A DNA stretch of 64,000 bases from assembly GCA_041398605.1 (NCBI GenBank), contig JAWKUK010000005.1, positions 372,001-436,000 of the forward strand, in the 5' to 3' direction. The notes beneath the pieces were generated by a model, which was not told the DNA's origin, made no database searches, and saw only the letters and a program-made list of their open reading frames with translations. The DNA is from JAWKUK01 sp041398605. GTDB lineage: Bacteria > Planctomycetota > UBA1135 > GCA-002686595. Shown one piece after another: positions 16,396-24,447 of this stretch. Position numbers and translations under genes: made by a program. Numbering within the stretch: the stretch's first letter is position 1; the number at the start of each line of letters is the position of its first letter.

Positions 16396-18462
16396 TCAGT
16401 CCAACGTGATGGTGGTCCACTCACGCGCGGAGACAGCGAATGGCCCACGCCATGAAGTATCGCCCTGGAGCTTCACCCGATACTTGCCGGCAGGGATACC
16501 CCACCAACGCTCTCCCTGTGGGATCTCCTCGTGGCGGACGCTAGGGTCCGCGATCAGCGAAGCCCGCGTCGCGTCGCCGCCCTCACGTTCGAGCATCTCG
16601 ATTGGACGGCCACCGGTAACGAACTGGCACCAGGCGCGAAGCTCGACTTTGACTTGGAGCTCGCCAGGGACGAGCGGAATTGGCCCGCGAGGGGACCATA
16701 TCTGTTCCGCGTCGAGCTGCACGAGCGCATCGGAGGCTCCATACCATTGGATAAGAACGGAGCCTTCAGCGTCGCTCTCTCCCTCCGCGCCCACATGGCC
16801 GGTCATGCGCCCCACGCACTGGACCCATTGACCAATGATTGGCTGGCCAAGTGTCTTGTCAATAAGCTGGAGCCTCGTTCGTTCGACGGCTCCGAGGAGC
16901 ACGTCGAGGTCCGTGGCGGCGGTGGCGCGTTGGTCGAGCTGGACGTCTATGAAGGCGATGTCGCCAGCTTCTCCGGTGGTCCCGGAGAGCGATAGCGTCG
17001 CCGCATCCATATCGGGGAGGACGATCCGCCCGCCGGCATCCACCGCGCCGCCAGGGGTCGAGAGGTGGCGTTCGGACCCAGTCGCGAACCAAACTTCAGC
17101 GGGGGATATTGGAGCCCCGCTTGAGCCGAGCAGTCGCACGTAGCGCAGCGCTTCAGGCAGCTCGATGGTCACCACCCTGATCTCGCCCGGGTCGACGTTC
17201 ACGCCGCGGCGAGCGAGCGTCAATGGTGAACGATCCACTCGCTTGATAGCGGCGTCGACCCAGATAGTCCCGGGTTCGCAACAGGCAAATAGGACGCGCT
17301 CGCCGACCTCGACGAAGCGGTTCGCAAACACTTCATGCCCGTCGTGGGCCACGAAGTAAACGAGCGCCAAGAGCCGGTCCTCGACGGGTGATACGCCAGT
17401 GAATCCGACCTCGACGCCGGCGCGGCCTTCGATCGGGATCGTCACGCCGTCAGGGTAGTCTCCTGCGCTCCCCTGCAGGAACGCCGTGAGTTCGCAGCCG
17501 TCGCTGAGTCCGACCGCTATATCGAGCGCTTCGAGTTTGGGATCGAGGAGCACTTGCGCCGAGCCGTCCTCATCCACCCACGCCTTGGTGCCTAGGATCG
17601 TGTGCGCGACGTAGGCGCCCGCCCTAAGCTCCGGCGCGCCTTCGAGTCGAACGGCGAGCCTCGGTCGGTGCACGAGGGTCAGGATCGGACCCAGATCGAC
17701 GTCTCCACTGACTGCAATGAACAGCTCAGTCGCGGCGTACGATGGGCTAGCCGCGTGTAGGACATACTCGCCTGGTTCGAGGTGTTCGAACGAGAATCGC
17801 CCGTTCACGTCGACGACCGCCTCTGGTTTGGTCGCGACGCCTTGCTCCGCAAGCCAGGCTTCTACTGGCGCGAGGCTTGCAGCTCCGAACGCTTGGACTG
17901 AGGCATCCGTGACTGGGGCTGCTGATGCTCCATCTACGACATTGCCGACGACGGTGTAGGTTGGGAGCGCGCGGACTACGAGGTCTTTCCCGGGGTCGCG
18001 TTCGAGGTCGACGAGGGCGCTTCTACGGCCGCGATGCGCCAACAGCACGCGCTCGCTCCTGAGCTCCGTCAGCGGAATACGGCCATCTGTGCGCGGGCCG
18101 CTGGACCCAATGATCGCGTTGGATACGTCCAACCACAGGGCGCGAAACTCCCTGGCAGACTCTCCATCGATTTCGAATACGAGCGCGGGGGCCGGCGCCT
18201 CGAGAGTCTCTGTCGCGTCGTCGATCGCGCGTCGCGTCGCGCCGGGCGCGAGCGATCGTGTTGTGCCTTGTCCGGCCCGGGATTCAGGTGCGGCAGCTGA
18301 GGTTCCGGCGCCGTTGCTCGACCCGTCCGCTGAAACGTGTGTCCATCCGCGTTCTGCTGCATCGCGTGCCGCTTCGCTGTCATCGGAGTCAAGGGCGTGG
18401 CGCGAGGACCAAGCGATGTAGCTCAGCGCGATCAGAGCCAAGAAGACAACCAGGGATCGCAT
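16396..18462 (-). CDS. Membrane-anchored protein with carboxypeptidase-regulatory-like domain
   Basis: The chosen ATG at 18462 gives a short cytoplasmic start followed by one membrane helix (SLVVFLALIALSYIAW), after which the protein is extracytoplasmic; 688 residues. Around residues 170-260 lies a pre-albumin-like CarboxypepD_reg domain, with VVGNVVDGASAAPVTDASV followed by GRFSFEHLEPGEYVLHA. The remainder is a series of beta-rich stretches that look like further domains of the same fold type. Such domains bind ligands or act as spacers rather than catalyse. It is the last gene of an apparent operon running down from 20097. Confidence 0.7.
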   Translation of the reverse strand: MRSLVVFLALIALSYIAWSSRHALDSDDSEAARDAAERGWTHVSADGSSNGAGTSAAAPESRAGQGTTRSLAPGATRRAIDDATETLEAPAPALVFEIDGESAREFRALWLDVSNAIIGSSGPRTDGRIPLTELRSERVLLAHRGRRSALVDLERDPGKDLVVRALPTYTVVGNVVDGASAAPVTDASVQAFGAASLAPVEAWLAEQGVATKPEAVVDVNGRFSFEHLEPGEYVLHAASPSYAATELFIAVSGDVDLGPILTLVHRPRLAVRLEGAPELRAGAYVAHTILGTKAWVDEDGSAQVLLDPKLEALDIAVGLSDGCELTAFLQGSAGDYPDGVTIPIEGRAGVEVGFTGVSPVEDRLLALVYFVAHDGHEVFANRFVEVGERVLFACCEPGTIWVDAAIKRVDRSPLTLARRGVNVDPGEIRVVTIELPEALRYVRLLGSSGAPISPAEVWFATGSERHLSTPGGAVDAGGRIVLPDMDAATLSLSGTTGEAGDIAFIDVQLDQRATAATDLDVLLGAVERTRLQLIDKTLGQPIIGQWVQCVGRMTGHVGAEGESDAEGSVLIQWYGASDALVQLDAEQIWSPRGPIPLVPGELQVKVELRAWCQFVTGGRPIEMLEREGGDATRASLIADPSVRHEEIPQGERWWGIPAGKYRVKLQGDTSWRGPFAVSAREWTTITLD

Positions 18463-18473
18463 GGCGCTGACCC

Positions 18474-18779
18474 TCAGCCGATGGGCGGCGGCGGCACGCC
18501 CTGGGGAGCGCCACTCCCAGACGCGGTGCGTGTCCTGCGCTTCGAGAGCAAGACGCCTGACCCTCCGCCGCCCGCGTTTGCGATCGAGGGCGAAGTCTGC
18601 GTCGTCTGTGCGCTCGTTGGACGCGAGCCGGTAAACATTGCTGAGAGCAAGAGCGCGCCTAGGAGCCTGCGCCACAGAACGCGGTTCGCATCGCGGCGCT
18701 CCCGCGCGCCGGAGCCGCGTTGCAGCAAGTTCCAAATAGCATCAAGCTGAGGAACTTGCTGCGCCTTGCTCCAACGCAC
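18474..18779 (-). CDS. Small exported hypothetical protein
   Basis: The frame opens at a GTG at 18779 and ends 11 bases before the next gene. A signal peptide is clear (WRRLLGALLLSAMFTGS followed by RPTSAQ), and the mature part is short, Gly/Ser/Pro-rich and ends in GVPPPPIG. Everything upstream of the signal peptide overlaps a large inverted repeat, so the true start is uncertain and may be an internal TTG or CTG. No family is recognised. The placement suggests co-expression with the carboxypeptidase-regulatory-like protein that follows. Confidence 0.4.
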   Translation of the reverse strand: MRWSKAQQVPQLDAIWNLLQRGSGARERRDANRVLWRRLLGALLLSAMFTGSRPTSAQTTQTSPSIANAGGGGSGVLLSKRRTRTASGSGAPQGVPPPPIG

Positions 18780-18823
18780 GGAGCTCCACGCCGCGAACCG
18801 CGTTCTGTGGCGCAGACTCTAGG
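18658..18823. repeat. Long imperfect inverted repeat (~75-bp arms)
   Basis: Two arms are near-complements over about 75 bases. The outer 22 bases are perfect (18668-18689 against 18793-18814), as are the inner 12 bases (18722-18733 against 18751-18762); the loop is 17 bases. Between them the arms match with small gaps. The right arm begins just past a possible frame-corrected stop of the upstream gene, and the left arm runs into the signal-peptide region of the next small gene. It could act as a transcript-end or stability element, or be a non-autonomous palindromic insertion. I saw no other copy in the window. Confidence 0.8.
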
Positions 18824-19554
18824 ATCAAACCGTGCCGCATTCTCTGATGACCTCTTGCAGTTGAATGGCGACGGCGGCTCCGCAGGCGGCCCGCAGTCCG
18901 CAACGTTCGCTCGAGCTGGCGCCGTCGGCCCGGGTCGCCGTTGAAGGAGTAGTTGCTGAGGAGCCGCGCCACCGTGGTCGTCGTTGCGTCTCCAAGATGG
19001 AGTGAGCAGAGCTCGAGTCCTCTCCCAACTTCAGCGCTGGCGCCACCTCGTCCAGCTTGGACGACCATAGTCAAGCTCGCGTTGAGTGCGACGACGCGAA
19101 ACGGTGATTGGGCTGCGCGCTCGCAGAGCTCGAAGGCCGCGCGCGCCTCGTGTTGAAATGACATTGCGATCGAGCGTCCCACTCGTGCAGCGTCGCGGTG
19201 GAGTCGATCTGGTGCGTCTTCTTCGAGGGCCAGGAACTCGTGGGCCGCTCTGCCGTAGCGCCGATTTGCGAGCAGCGCGTTGGCGTAGATTTGCCTCGCA
19301 TCCAAGTCCGGGCTGAGTCGCAGCAGCGCGTCGCTCACTTGAACGGCGTGGCGCGCACGTCGATAGGCGCGCCGGCCTGTAATGGCGCCTTGCCATAGCC
19401 CCGCCTCTTGCATGCTCAAGCGAGCCTGTTCGCGTGCGTTCCTTCGGAGTCGGTCGACCACGACGGCGCGTTCGAACTCCGGCTCCGGCGCCGCGCCGTG
19501 ACCGAGCAGCGCTTGCATAGCCTCAGTGAGTTGAGCTTGCGTGATAGACGGCAT
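18742..19554 (-). CDS. Hypothetical TPR-like helical protein, possible frameshift near the 3' end
   Basis: This 270-residue, helix-rich protein starts with ATG at 19554, three bases after the preceding gene. Mid-sequence helices such as SDALLRLSPDLDARQIYANALL and YGRAAHEFLALEEDAP resemble TPR or HEAT packing. After about residue 215 the frame becomes Arg-rich and unlike the rest. A neighbouring frame then reads ACGAAVAIQLQEVIRECGTV and stops at 18825, immediately before the inverted-repeat arm. I suspect one indel near 18,900 and a true end at 18825. No enzymatic motif is present. It shares an operon with the 179-residue protein upstream. Confidence 0.5.
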   Translation of the reverse strand: MPSITQAQLTEAMQALLGHGAAPEPEFERAVVVDRLRRNAREQARLSMQEAGLWQGAITGRRAYRRARHAVQVSDALLRLSPDLDARQIYANALLANRRYGRAAHEFLALEEDAPDRLHRDAARVGRSIAMSFQHEARAAFELCERAAQSPFRVVALNASLTMVVQAGRGGASAEVGRGLELCSLHLGDATTTTVARLLSNYSFNGDPGRRRQLERTLRTAGRLRSRRRHSTARGHQRMRHGLILESAPQNAVRGVELRALEQGAASSSA

Positions 19555-19557
19555 GGA

Positions 19558-20097
19558 TCACGCGTCCGCCGTCAGTGCACGCATGAGCGAGCGAAGGAGG
19601 CCCTCGAAGCGGGTCCAGAACGCTGGGGACGCCCCTTTGGTCCGTCGTTGACTCGCCAATGTGATGCCGTGCAGGAGCGTCGCCCTCTGCTCCAGCTCGA
19701 GCTGGTGCACGAGCGCCAACGCGTCCACGCTCTTTGTGCTGCAAACGCCGAGGGTCGCAGCGACGCGCTCAAGGTGTCGTGCCCAAGCCTCGCGCTCGCA
19801 TGGCTCCGCAGCGGAGTGCGGATCGGTCGCCTCGACTGCGGCCGTGCTGACACGGGCGGCTAGCCACTGGGCGGTCAGCACTGTCCCACGAGCTGCACGC
19901 AGATCCCCGAAGAGAGCGCGGAGCGCGCGCCGCAGCGCGCCGTCAACGGGGATCCACAGTGCGTTGCGTTCGAGCGCCTGGTTCACCAGTCCGCGCAGGT
20001 CGAGTGGATCCGAGGTTGCAAGCCGAGCCTGCGCCCTATCGACTCCAAGGGTTTCGAGCTCATCGAGAGTGCGGCGTATCAGGCGTTCGTCTCGCAT
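19558..20097 (-). CDS. Hypothetical protein (179 aa)
   Basis: The ATG at 20097 starts a soluble, helix-rich protein containing RRTLDELETLGVDRAQARL near its N-terminus and a Leu/Arg-rich C-terminus. It has no transmembrane segment, signal peptide or conserved motif that I can name. It is the first gene of the minus-strand operon continuing into the TPR-like gene (3-base gap), and it is divergent from the ubiquitin-like cassette across a 540-base intergenic region. Function unknown. Confidence 0.6.
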   Translation of the reverse strand: MRDERLIRRTLDELETLGVDRAQARLATSDPLDLRGLVNQALERNALWIPVDGALRRALRALFGDLRAARGTVLTAQWLAARVSTAAVEATDPHSAAEPCEREAWARHLERVAATLGVCSTKSVDALALVHQLELEQRATLLHGITLASQRRTKGASPAFWTRFEGLLRSLMRALTADA

Positions 20098-20640
20098 CGC
20101 TGGTTGGTGCTCGTTTCGGGTCGGCGTCCTGGGGTCCAGACACTAGGTGCGACCGCAGCGACCTAGCGTGGCGGTCTATGTCCGAGGCGTCAACAGGTTC
20201 GATGGCCCCGGTGGCTCTGTCATGCACTCGTCGGTGACCGGACCACGAGATGTTGCGCATGGATCGTGACCTTGCGCGAGGGATCGTGTGTCTGTCCCCT
20301 TGCGCGCGTGCAGTGGTTCTCCACTTTTCCACACCGCGTCACCGCGCGTGGTTGGGGCAGCCGCCCGCGCGCGCGGCGCAAAACGCGAGGACGGCCTCGA
20401 ATCCGTTGTTTCTCGACCACGGGACGCGAAGCGCGCTCTAGCTTGTCAGTCGAGGGACGGCGCGCTCCGTGCGCGCCGAGGCATGACTGGACGAGCCCCG
20501 CAGCGTGCGGGTTTCGAACGGGGGGATTCGGCGCGGACGACGCGGCGGTCCTGGTTCTACAGGGCAGAGTCCGGCTTCTGAAGCTTCGGCTCTAGAGGCG
20601 ACGGCTCAACAAACACCAGCTCGACTGGGGGGGTGAGGTC
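20098..20640. other. Intergenic divergent region (~540 bp)
   Basis: This stretch separates the minus-strand operon starting at 20097 from the ubiquitin-like cassette starting at 20641, and should carry both promoters. All frames crossing it are Arg-rich shadows with no credible start. I could not pick out confident -35/-10 boxes in such GC-rich sequence. Just before 20641 is a purine-rich GGGGGGTGAGG that serves as the ribosome-binding site for the GTG start of the first cassette gene. Confidence 0.5.
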
Positions 20641-21159
20641 GTGACCGCGCTGATCGTCGAAGATGTACCCGGACGGGGGGACGTCCGGGTCGTGCTCTTG
20701 GTGCGCCCAGGTGTCTATCACCGCGGCGACCTCGGGCTCGCCTACTCCACAGGCAAGACGCTCCGCGTCGAGCTCGCTCCGCGGCTTGTGCGACTCCTGC
20801 TCGCGCTCGTCGCTGCCTATCACGCGGCCCCGCCTGCGCACGCGTACGGCGACGACGCGCTCTTCGGAGAGGACGACTACCGCGGGCAGGTGCACCCCAT
20901 CAAGCTCGGGCAGCTCTACGGGCGCGTCTCGCCACCTGCCGCAGTCATCGAGCCGAAGACCGTGCGCTCCTACGTCAGCGAGCTGCGCCACCTCGTGCGT
21001 CGCGCCCTCGAACAGGCCGGCGACCCTACGCTCGTGGATCCAGAGGTGATCGCAGGCGGTGACGGCTACCGCATCGGGCGCAACGGAATCGAAGTGCGCG
21101 GCTACGACCGCGGGGGTGACGGACCACAGAGCGCGCGCGTGACCGGCGCGTTCGGCTGA
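20641..21159 (+). CDS. Winged-helix regulator, OmpR/PhoB C-terminal type (ubiquitin-like cassette)
   Basis: The GTG at 20641 is preceded by a strong purine-rich ribosome-binding site; the product has 172 residues. From about residue 45 to the end it follows the Trans_reg_C pattern: a Leu-rich helix (RLVRLLLALVAAYH), a recognition region KTVRSYVSELRHLVRRAL and the wing signature GGDGYRIG. There is no response-regulator receiver domain. The first 40 residues are beta-rich and may replace it. It is 104 bases ahead of the RING-like gene on the same strand, so it may control the cassette or be a structural part of it. The DNA target is unknown. Confidence 0.7.
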   Translation: MTALIVEDVPGRGDVRVVLLVRPGVYHRGDLGLAYSTGKTLRVELAPRLVRLLLALVAAYHAAPPAHAYGDDALFGEDDYRGQVHPIKLGQLYGRVSPPAAVIEPKTVRSYVSELRHLVRRALEQAGDPTLVDPEVIAGGDGYRIGRNGIEVRGYDRGGDGPQSARVTGAFG

Positions 21160-21263
21160 CGTAGACGTGCTCGACATACCTTCGGACCAACGTTCGGACG
21201 TCCCTCGAGAGCGAACTTCCGACCGACCCTTGGACATGCGCAGCGGCGAATGCCAGGACAGGG

Positions 21264-22304
21264 TTGGGTAGATCCCTTCGGCGCAGGAACGGCTCCACTG
21301 AGGAGGTGACGAGCGCTCACCCCACACCCTGCATCGCCCGCCGCGCCCAGCTCGTCGTCGACGGGTCACCGGCGCAGCTCGACGCGCCCGCCGCCCGGCT
21401 CTTCTGGCCGAGCCGCGTGGCGCGCGCGAACACCAAGCGTGCGCTGCGCGACTCGCTGCGCTGTGACGCCGAGCCGCCCGGCGCTGCGCCCACTGATGTC
21501 GACCTGCTCTGCCTCGAGCTCGGCCCAGCGCGCTCCTACCTCATCCCAGGCGCACGGCTCGGGGATCCTGTCCGACACCGCCTCCGGCGCCCCGCCGCGA
21601 TCGGCCCCGAGCGCCGTCACGGGGCGGCGGCGGCGCTCGAGCCGGTCGCGCTCGGGCGACGGATGTGCCTCCTGGTCGTGCCCTACGGCGGCCTCGATGT
21701 GCGCGTCGAGGGCGCGCCCATCGTCGGCTTCGCGCTCCTGAACGTCGGCGATCGGTTCCACCTCTCCAACGGCGACAGCGACCAGGACCGCGACCGGCTC
21801 GGGTTCGGCTTCACGACGTATCGCGAGCCCGCGCTCTTCGACGTCGGCCTCGATCCGCTCGGGGCCACGCACCCCCGTTGCGCGCTGTGCCGCGGCCGAC
21901 TCGTGCGCGGCGTGCGGGTCCTGCGGTGCGCGTGCGGCGCGCTCCTGCACGCGGGTTGGAGCCCGCCGATTGACACGCTCGACCCGCCGCACCTCTGTGC
22001 GACCCTCGGGGACTGCCCCGATTGCCGCGCGGAGCTGCCCCGCGAATCCGGGTTTGCGTGGCTCCCGCCCCGCTCGGCCGATGCCGCGGACTCAGCTCGC
22101 CCTGCCAACGCCGCTCGCGATCGTCGTTCGACGCGGGTCCAGGGCGCTGCCAGCTACGCTGAGCGCTACGACGCGCTCGAGGCGCGCTTCGCGACGTCCG
22201 TCCACCGCTCGCTCGGGGACCTCGACGTGGCGCGCCCGTGGGAGCCCGCAGTGCCCTCAGGCTCAAGCTCGGGGTCGATCCTCGCACGGAGGCCCCGTCC
22301 ATGA
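21264..22304 (+). CDS. FHA-like plus RING-like zinc protein, candidate E3 of the cassette
   Basis: The frame begins with a TTG at 21264 (a GTG at 21306 is an alternative) and encodes up to 346 residues. Around residues 133-170 a run of strands, CLLVVPYGGLDVRVEG then FALLNVGDRFHLS, resembles the end of an FHA domain, which binds phosphothreonine. Residues 206-254 hold C-x2-C, C-x-C, H, C and C-x2-C (Cys206, 209, 222, 224, His229, Cys245, 251, 254). This has the eight ligands of a RING or other binuclear treble-clef module like the Prok-RING families. Its stop overlaps the E1 start (ATGA). A substrate-recruiting ligase role is inferred from family and context. Confidence 0.75.
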   Translation: MGRSLRRRNGSTEEVTSAHPTPCIARRAQLVVDGSPAQLDAPAARLFWPSRVARANTKRALRDSLRCDAEPPGAAPTDVDLLCLELGPARSYLIPGARLGDPVRHRLRRPAAIGPERRHGAAAALEPVALGRRMCLLVVPYGGLDVRVEGAPIVGFALLNVGDRFHLSNGDSDQDRDRLGFGFTTYREPALFDVGLDPLGATHPRCALCRGRLVRGVRVLRCACGALLHAGWSPPIDTLDPPHLCATLGDCPDCRAELPRESGFAWLPPRSADAADSARPANAARDRRSTRVQGAASYAERYDALEARFATSVHRSLGDLDVARPWEPAVPSGSSSGSILARRPRP

Positions 22305-23575
22305 TGCGCGAGGTCCGTCCCACGCGCGGGCTGGGACCTGGCGTGCACCCGCCGCCCGGCGCGCGCACGCCAGCGCTCGTCGACGTTGACGCGGGCGCGG
22401 ATGGACGCATGCGCGCGCTGCGGGCCCTCGTCGTCGGGGCGGGCGGCATCGGAGGGCGCATCGCGCAGCTCCTCGCCGCCGCCGGCGTGCGCGAGCTGAC
22501 CATCGTCGACAGCGCCGAGGTCAAGCCGGAGTCGCTCTTGACCCACGACGTCGAGGCGCGCGACGTCGGCCGCCCGAAGGCCGCCGTCGTCGGGCGGCGC
22601 GCCGGCGACCTCGCGCCGCACACGCGCGTCCGCTACGCATGCCGTCCCTTCCAGGACCTCCCGCTCGCCGCCCTCGCCGACGTCGATGTCGTGCTGCTCG
22701 CGAGCGACAACCTGGCCGCGGAGCTCGCTGTCGGCGAGGCCTGCCGCCGCCACGGCCTGCCGCTGATTCAAGCAGCGCTCTACGGCCCGACGCTGACCGC
22801 CGAGGTGCGCTCGCTCAGCAACCAGGACGACGCGGGGCCGTGCCTCGCATGTGCGTGGGCGGAGGCGGATTGGGAGCGCCTCGATCGCGGGACCCGCTTC
22901 GCTTGTGTCGGCGGCGACGGCCTGGGTGGTGGCCACCTCGCTTCGAGCGTGCGGGACGCCACGCGCGCGCCAGCCCCGCTGCGCAGCGCAGCGCCGACCC
23001 GCACGACCAGCGAGCTGTGCGCGATGGCCGCGGCGCTCGCAGTGTCCGAGCTGCGCAGGCGCACGCTCTCGGCGGGCTCCGACGGGCTAGCGGCGCCCGA
23101 TCGTTCGCTCGAGTGGTCCGGTCACCGGATGGCCACCGTCGAGTCGCCGCTGCGCCGGGCGCCGCGCTGCGCCGCAGATCACGCGCGCTGGCGCTGGGCT
23201 CCGCACGTCGACCTCGGCGCAGCCACGCCGCTGGAGCTCCTGCGCGCGGTCGGGGCGGCCGTGTCGGACCTCGCCTCGGCCTCGCTGCGGCTCGAGGGCC
23301 ACACCTTCGCGCTCCTCGCGCGCTGCGCCTGTGGCCGGCTCTCGCGCGAGCACACGTTCCTCGCGCGCGAGGCGCCCCGCTGCGACGCCTGCGGTACGGG
23401 GTTGATCGCGGCCGGCGCAGCGTGGCGCGAGGCGCCGCTCGATGCCCTCGACCCAGCGCTCACACGGTCGCTGCGCGCATCGGGCGCGCTCGCGCCATCG
23501 ACGGCAGTGCTGTGCTCCGCCGCGGCCCCGCCCACGGCCTTCTTCGAGGACCTGAACCCGGAGCGATTGCGATGA
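22301..23575 (+). CDS. ThiF/E1-like ubiquitin-activating enzyme with C-terminal zinc ribbon
   Basis: The ATG at 22301 overlaps the previous stop by four bases; 424 residues. The adenylation domain is clear: ALVVGAGGIGGRIAQLL (nucleotide loop, residues 42-58), LTIVD (Asp70), DVGRPKA (88-94) and LLASDN (Asp136). The segment APTRTTSELCAMAAALAVSE (231-250) is the usual late E1/ThiF helix. A catalytic Cys could be Cys181 or Cys184 (GPCLACAW) or Cys202. Residues 342-364 form a CxC...CxxC zinc ribbon (Cys342, 344, 361, 364) not typical of ThiF itself. Expected reaction: ATP-dependent adenylation and thioester capture of the Gly-ended protein encoded at 25301. Confidence 0.85.
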   Translation: MMREVRPTRGLGPGVHPPPGARTPALVDVDAGADGRMRALRALVVGAGGIGGRIAQLLAAAGVRELTIVDSAEVKPESLLTHDVEARDVGRPKAAVVGRRAGDLAPHTRVRYACRPFQDLPLAALADVDVVLLASDNLAAELAVGEACRRHGLPLIQAALYGPTLTAEVRSLSNQDDAGPCLACAWAEADWERLDRGTRFACVGGDGLGGGHLASSVRDATRAPAPLRSAAPTRTTSELCAMAAALAVSELRRRTLSAGSDGLAAPDRSLEWSGHRMATVESPLRRAPRCAADHARWRWAPHVDLGAATPLELLRAVGAAVSDLASASLRLEGHTFALLARCACGRLSREHTFLAREAPRCDACGTGLIAAGAAWREAPLDALDPALTRSLRASGALAPSTAVLCSAAAPPTAFFEDLNPERLR

Positions 23576-24447
23576 ACGTCCGCGTCCTGAACCACGCTGC
23601 TCCTTCGCAGCCCGACACCGATGCCGCGCGCCTCGCGCACCTGCCCGAGGAGCACGCCAACCAGCGGCCAGTCGGCCTCGAGGCGCTCGACGAACAACCG
23701 TTGACGGCGCCAGCGCTCGAGCGCTGGCGGACCGCATTGGAGGCCTCGCGCGGCGAGCCGCCGTGGCGCACCCGCAAGGCGGCCGAGCTGCGGGACCTGC
23801 TCGCGCTGGAGCAGTGCAGCGAGCGCTTCGCTGTGCTCGCCATCGACGCGCGCACGGAGCTGATCGTCACTGCTCGCCTCCGCGTGACCGTCCCGGTCAT
23901 GGAGTTCGAGGCGCGAGCCGAGGGTGAGGCTGGCGATCCGACCCCGCCGCGTCCGCTGATGGGGGAGGCAACTCCGACCGCTGAGGCGCTGCCGCCCTGG
24001 AGCCCCGCGGCCTTGCTCGCTCGTATGCACGGGGGCGCGCTCCTGCGCAGCGTCCACAAGCCCGGCGCCGTCCGGATCGCGAACGAGGCGACCCTCGAGC
24101 TGCGCTACGTCCCGGAGCTCCTTCGGGGTCCTCTGCCGGGGTACAGCGCCGTCGCGGTCCTCGCTCCGCAGCAGGTTTGGCACTCGAACGTCAGCTTCGA
24201 TCGCCAGCAGAAGCTGTGCATCGGTCGCACGGTGCCGCGCGGCATGCCGATGCGAGAGCTCGTCCTGCTCGCGCACGCGGCTTTGACGATGCAGGCCGTG
24301 ACGCTCGAGCACGGCGATCCCGCCGGGGTCATGAACACGGCGGCGCTGTGGTATTGGCGCGAGCGGCGGGACCAGCTCCCGCTCTCAGCGGCGACGCTGC
24401 TGACGCCGCTCGAGGCGCCGTCCGAGCCGACAGGGGGCGCAGCGTGA
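23572..24447 (+). CDS. E2-like ubiquitin-conjugating protein (Prok-E2 type)
   Basis: The ATG at 23572 overlaps the E1 stop; 291 residues. The first ~145 residues are Ala/Pro-rich with helices and no clear fold. From about 150 on, the protein follows the UBC pattern: YSAVAVLAPQQVWHSNVSFD gives an HSN at 204-206 in the place of the E2 HPN motif. KLCIG places Cys216 ten residues after the Asn, where E2s carry the thioester Cys. A helix (PMRELVLLAHAALTMQAV) and a Trp/Tyr-rich end follow. This resembles the E2_D/PRTRC-B type found beside ThiF and a ubiquitin-like gene. Transfer of the ubiquitin-like protein from E1 to a target is inferred. Confidence 0.8.
   Translation: MNVRVLNHAAPSQPDTDAARLAHLPEEHANQRPVGLEALDEQPLTAPALERWRTALEASRGEPPWRTRKAAELRDLLALEQCSERFAVLAIDARTELIVTARLRVTVPVMEFEARAEGEAGDPTPPRPLMGEATPTAEALPPWSPAALLARMHGGALLRSVHKPGAVRIANEATLELRYVPELLRGPLPGYSAVAVLAPQQVWHSNVSFDRQQKLCIGRTVPRGMPMRELVLLAHAALTMQAVTLEHGDPAGVMNTAALWYWRERRDQLPLSAATLLTPLEAPSEPTGGAA

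Noticed and set aside
16059..16409. An independent second plus-strand gene from 16,059
   Set aside because: Its first ~50 codons are Arg-rich shadow of the first frame; only the part after about 16,205 looks coding, so it is treated as the continuation of a frameshifted gene.
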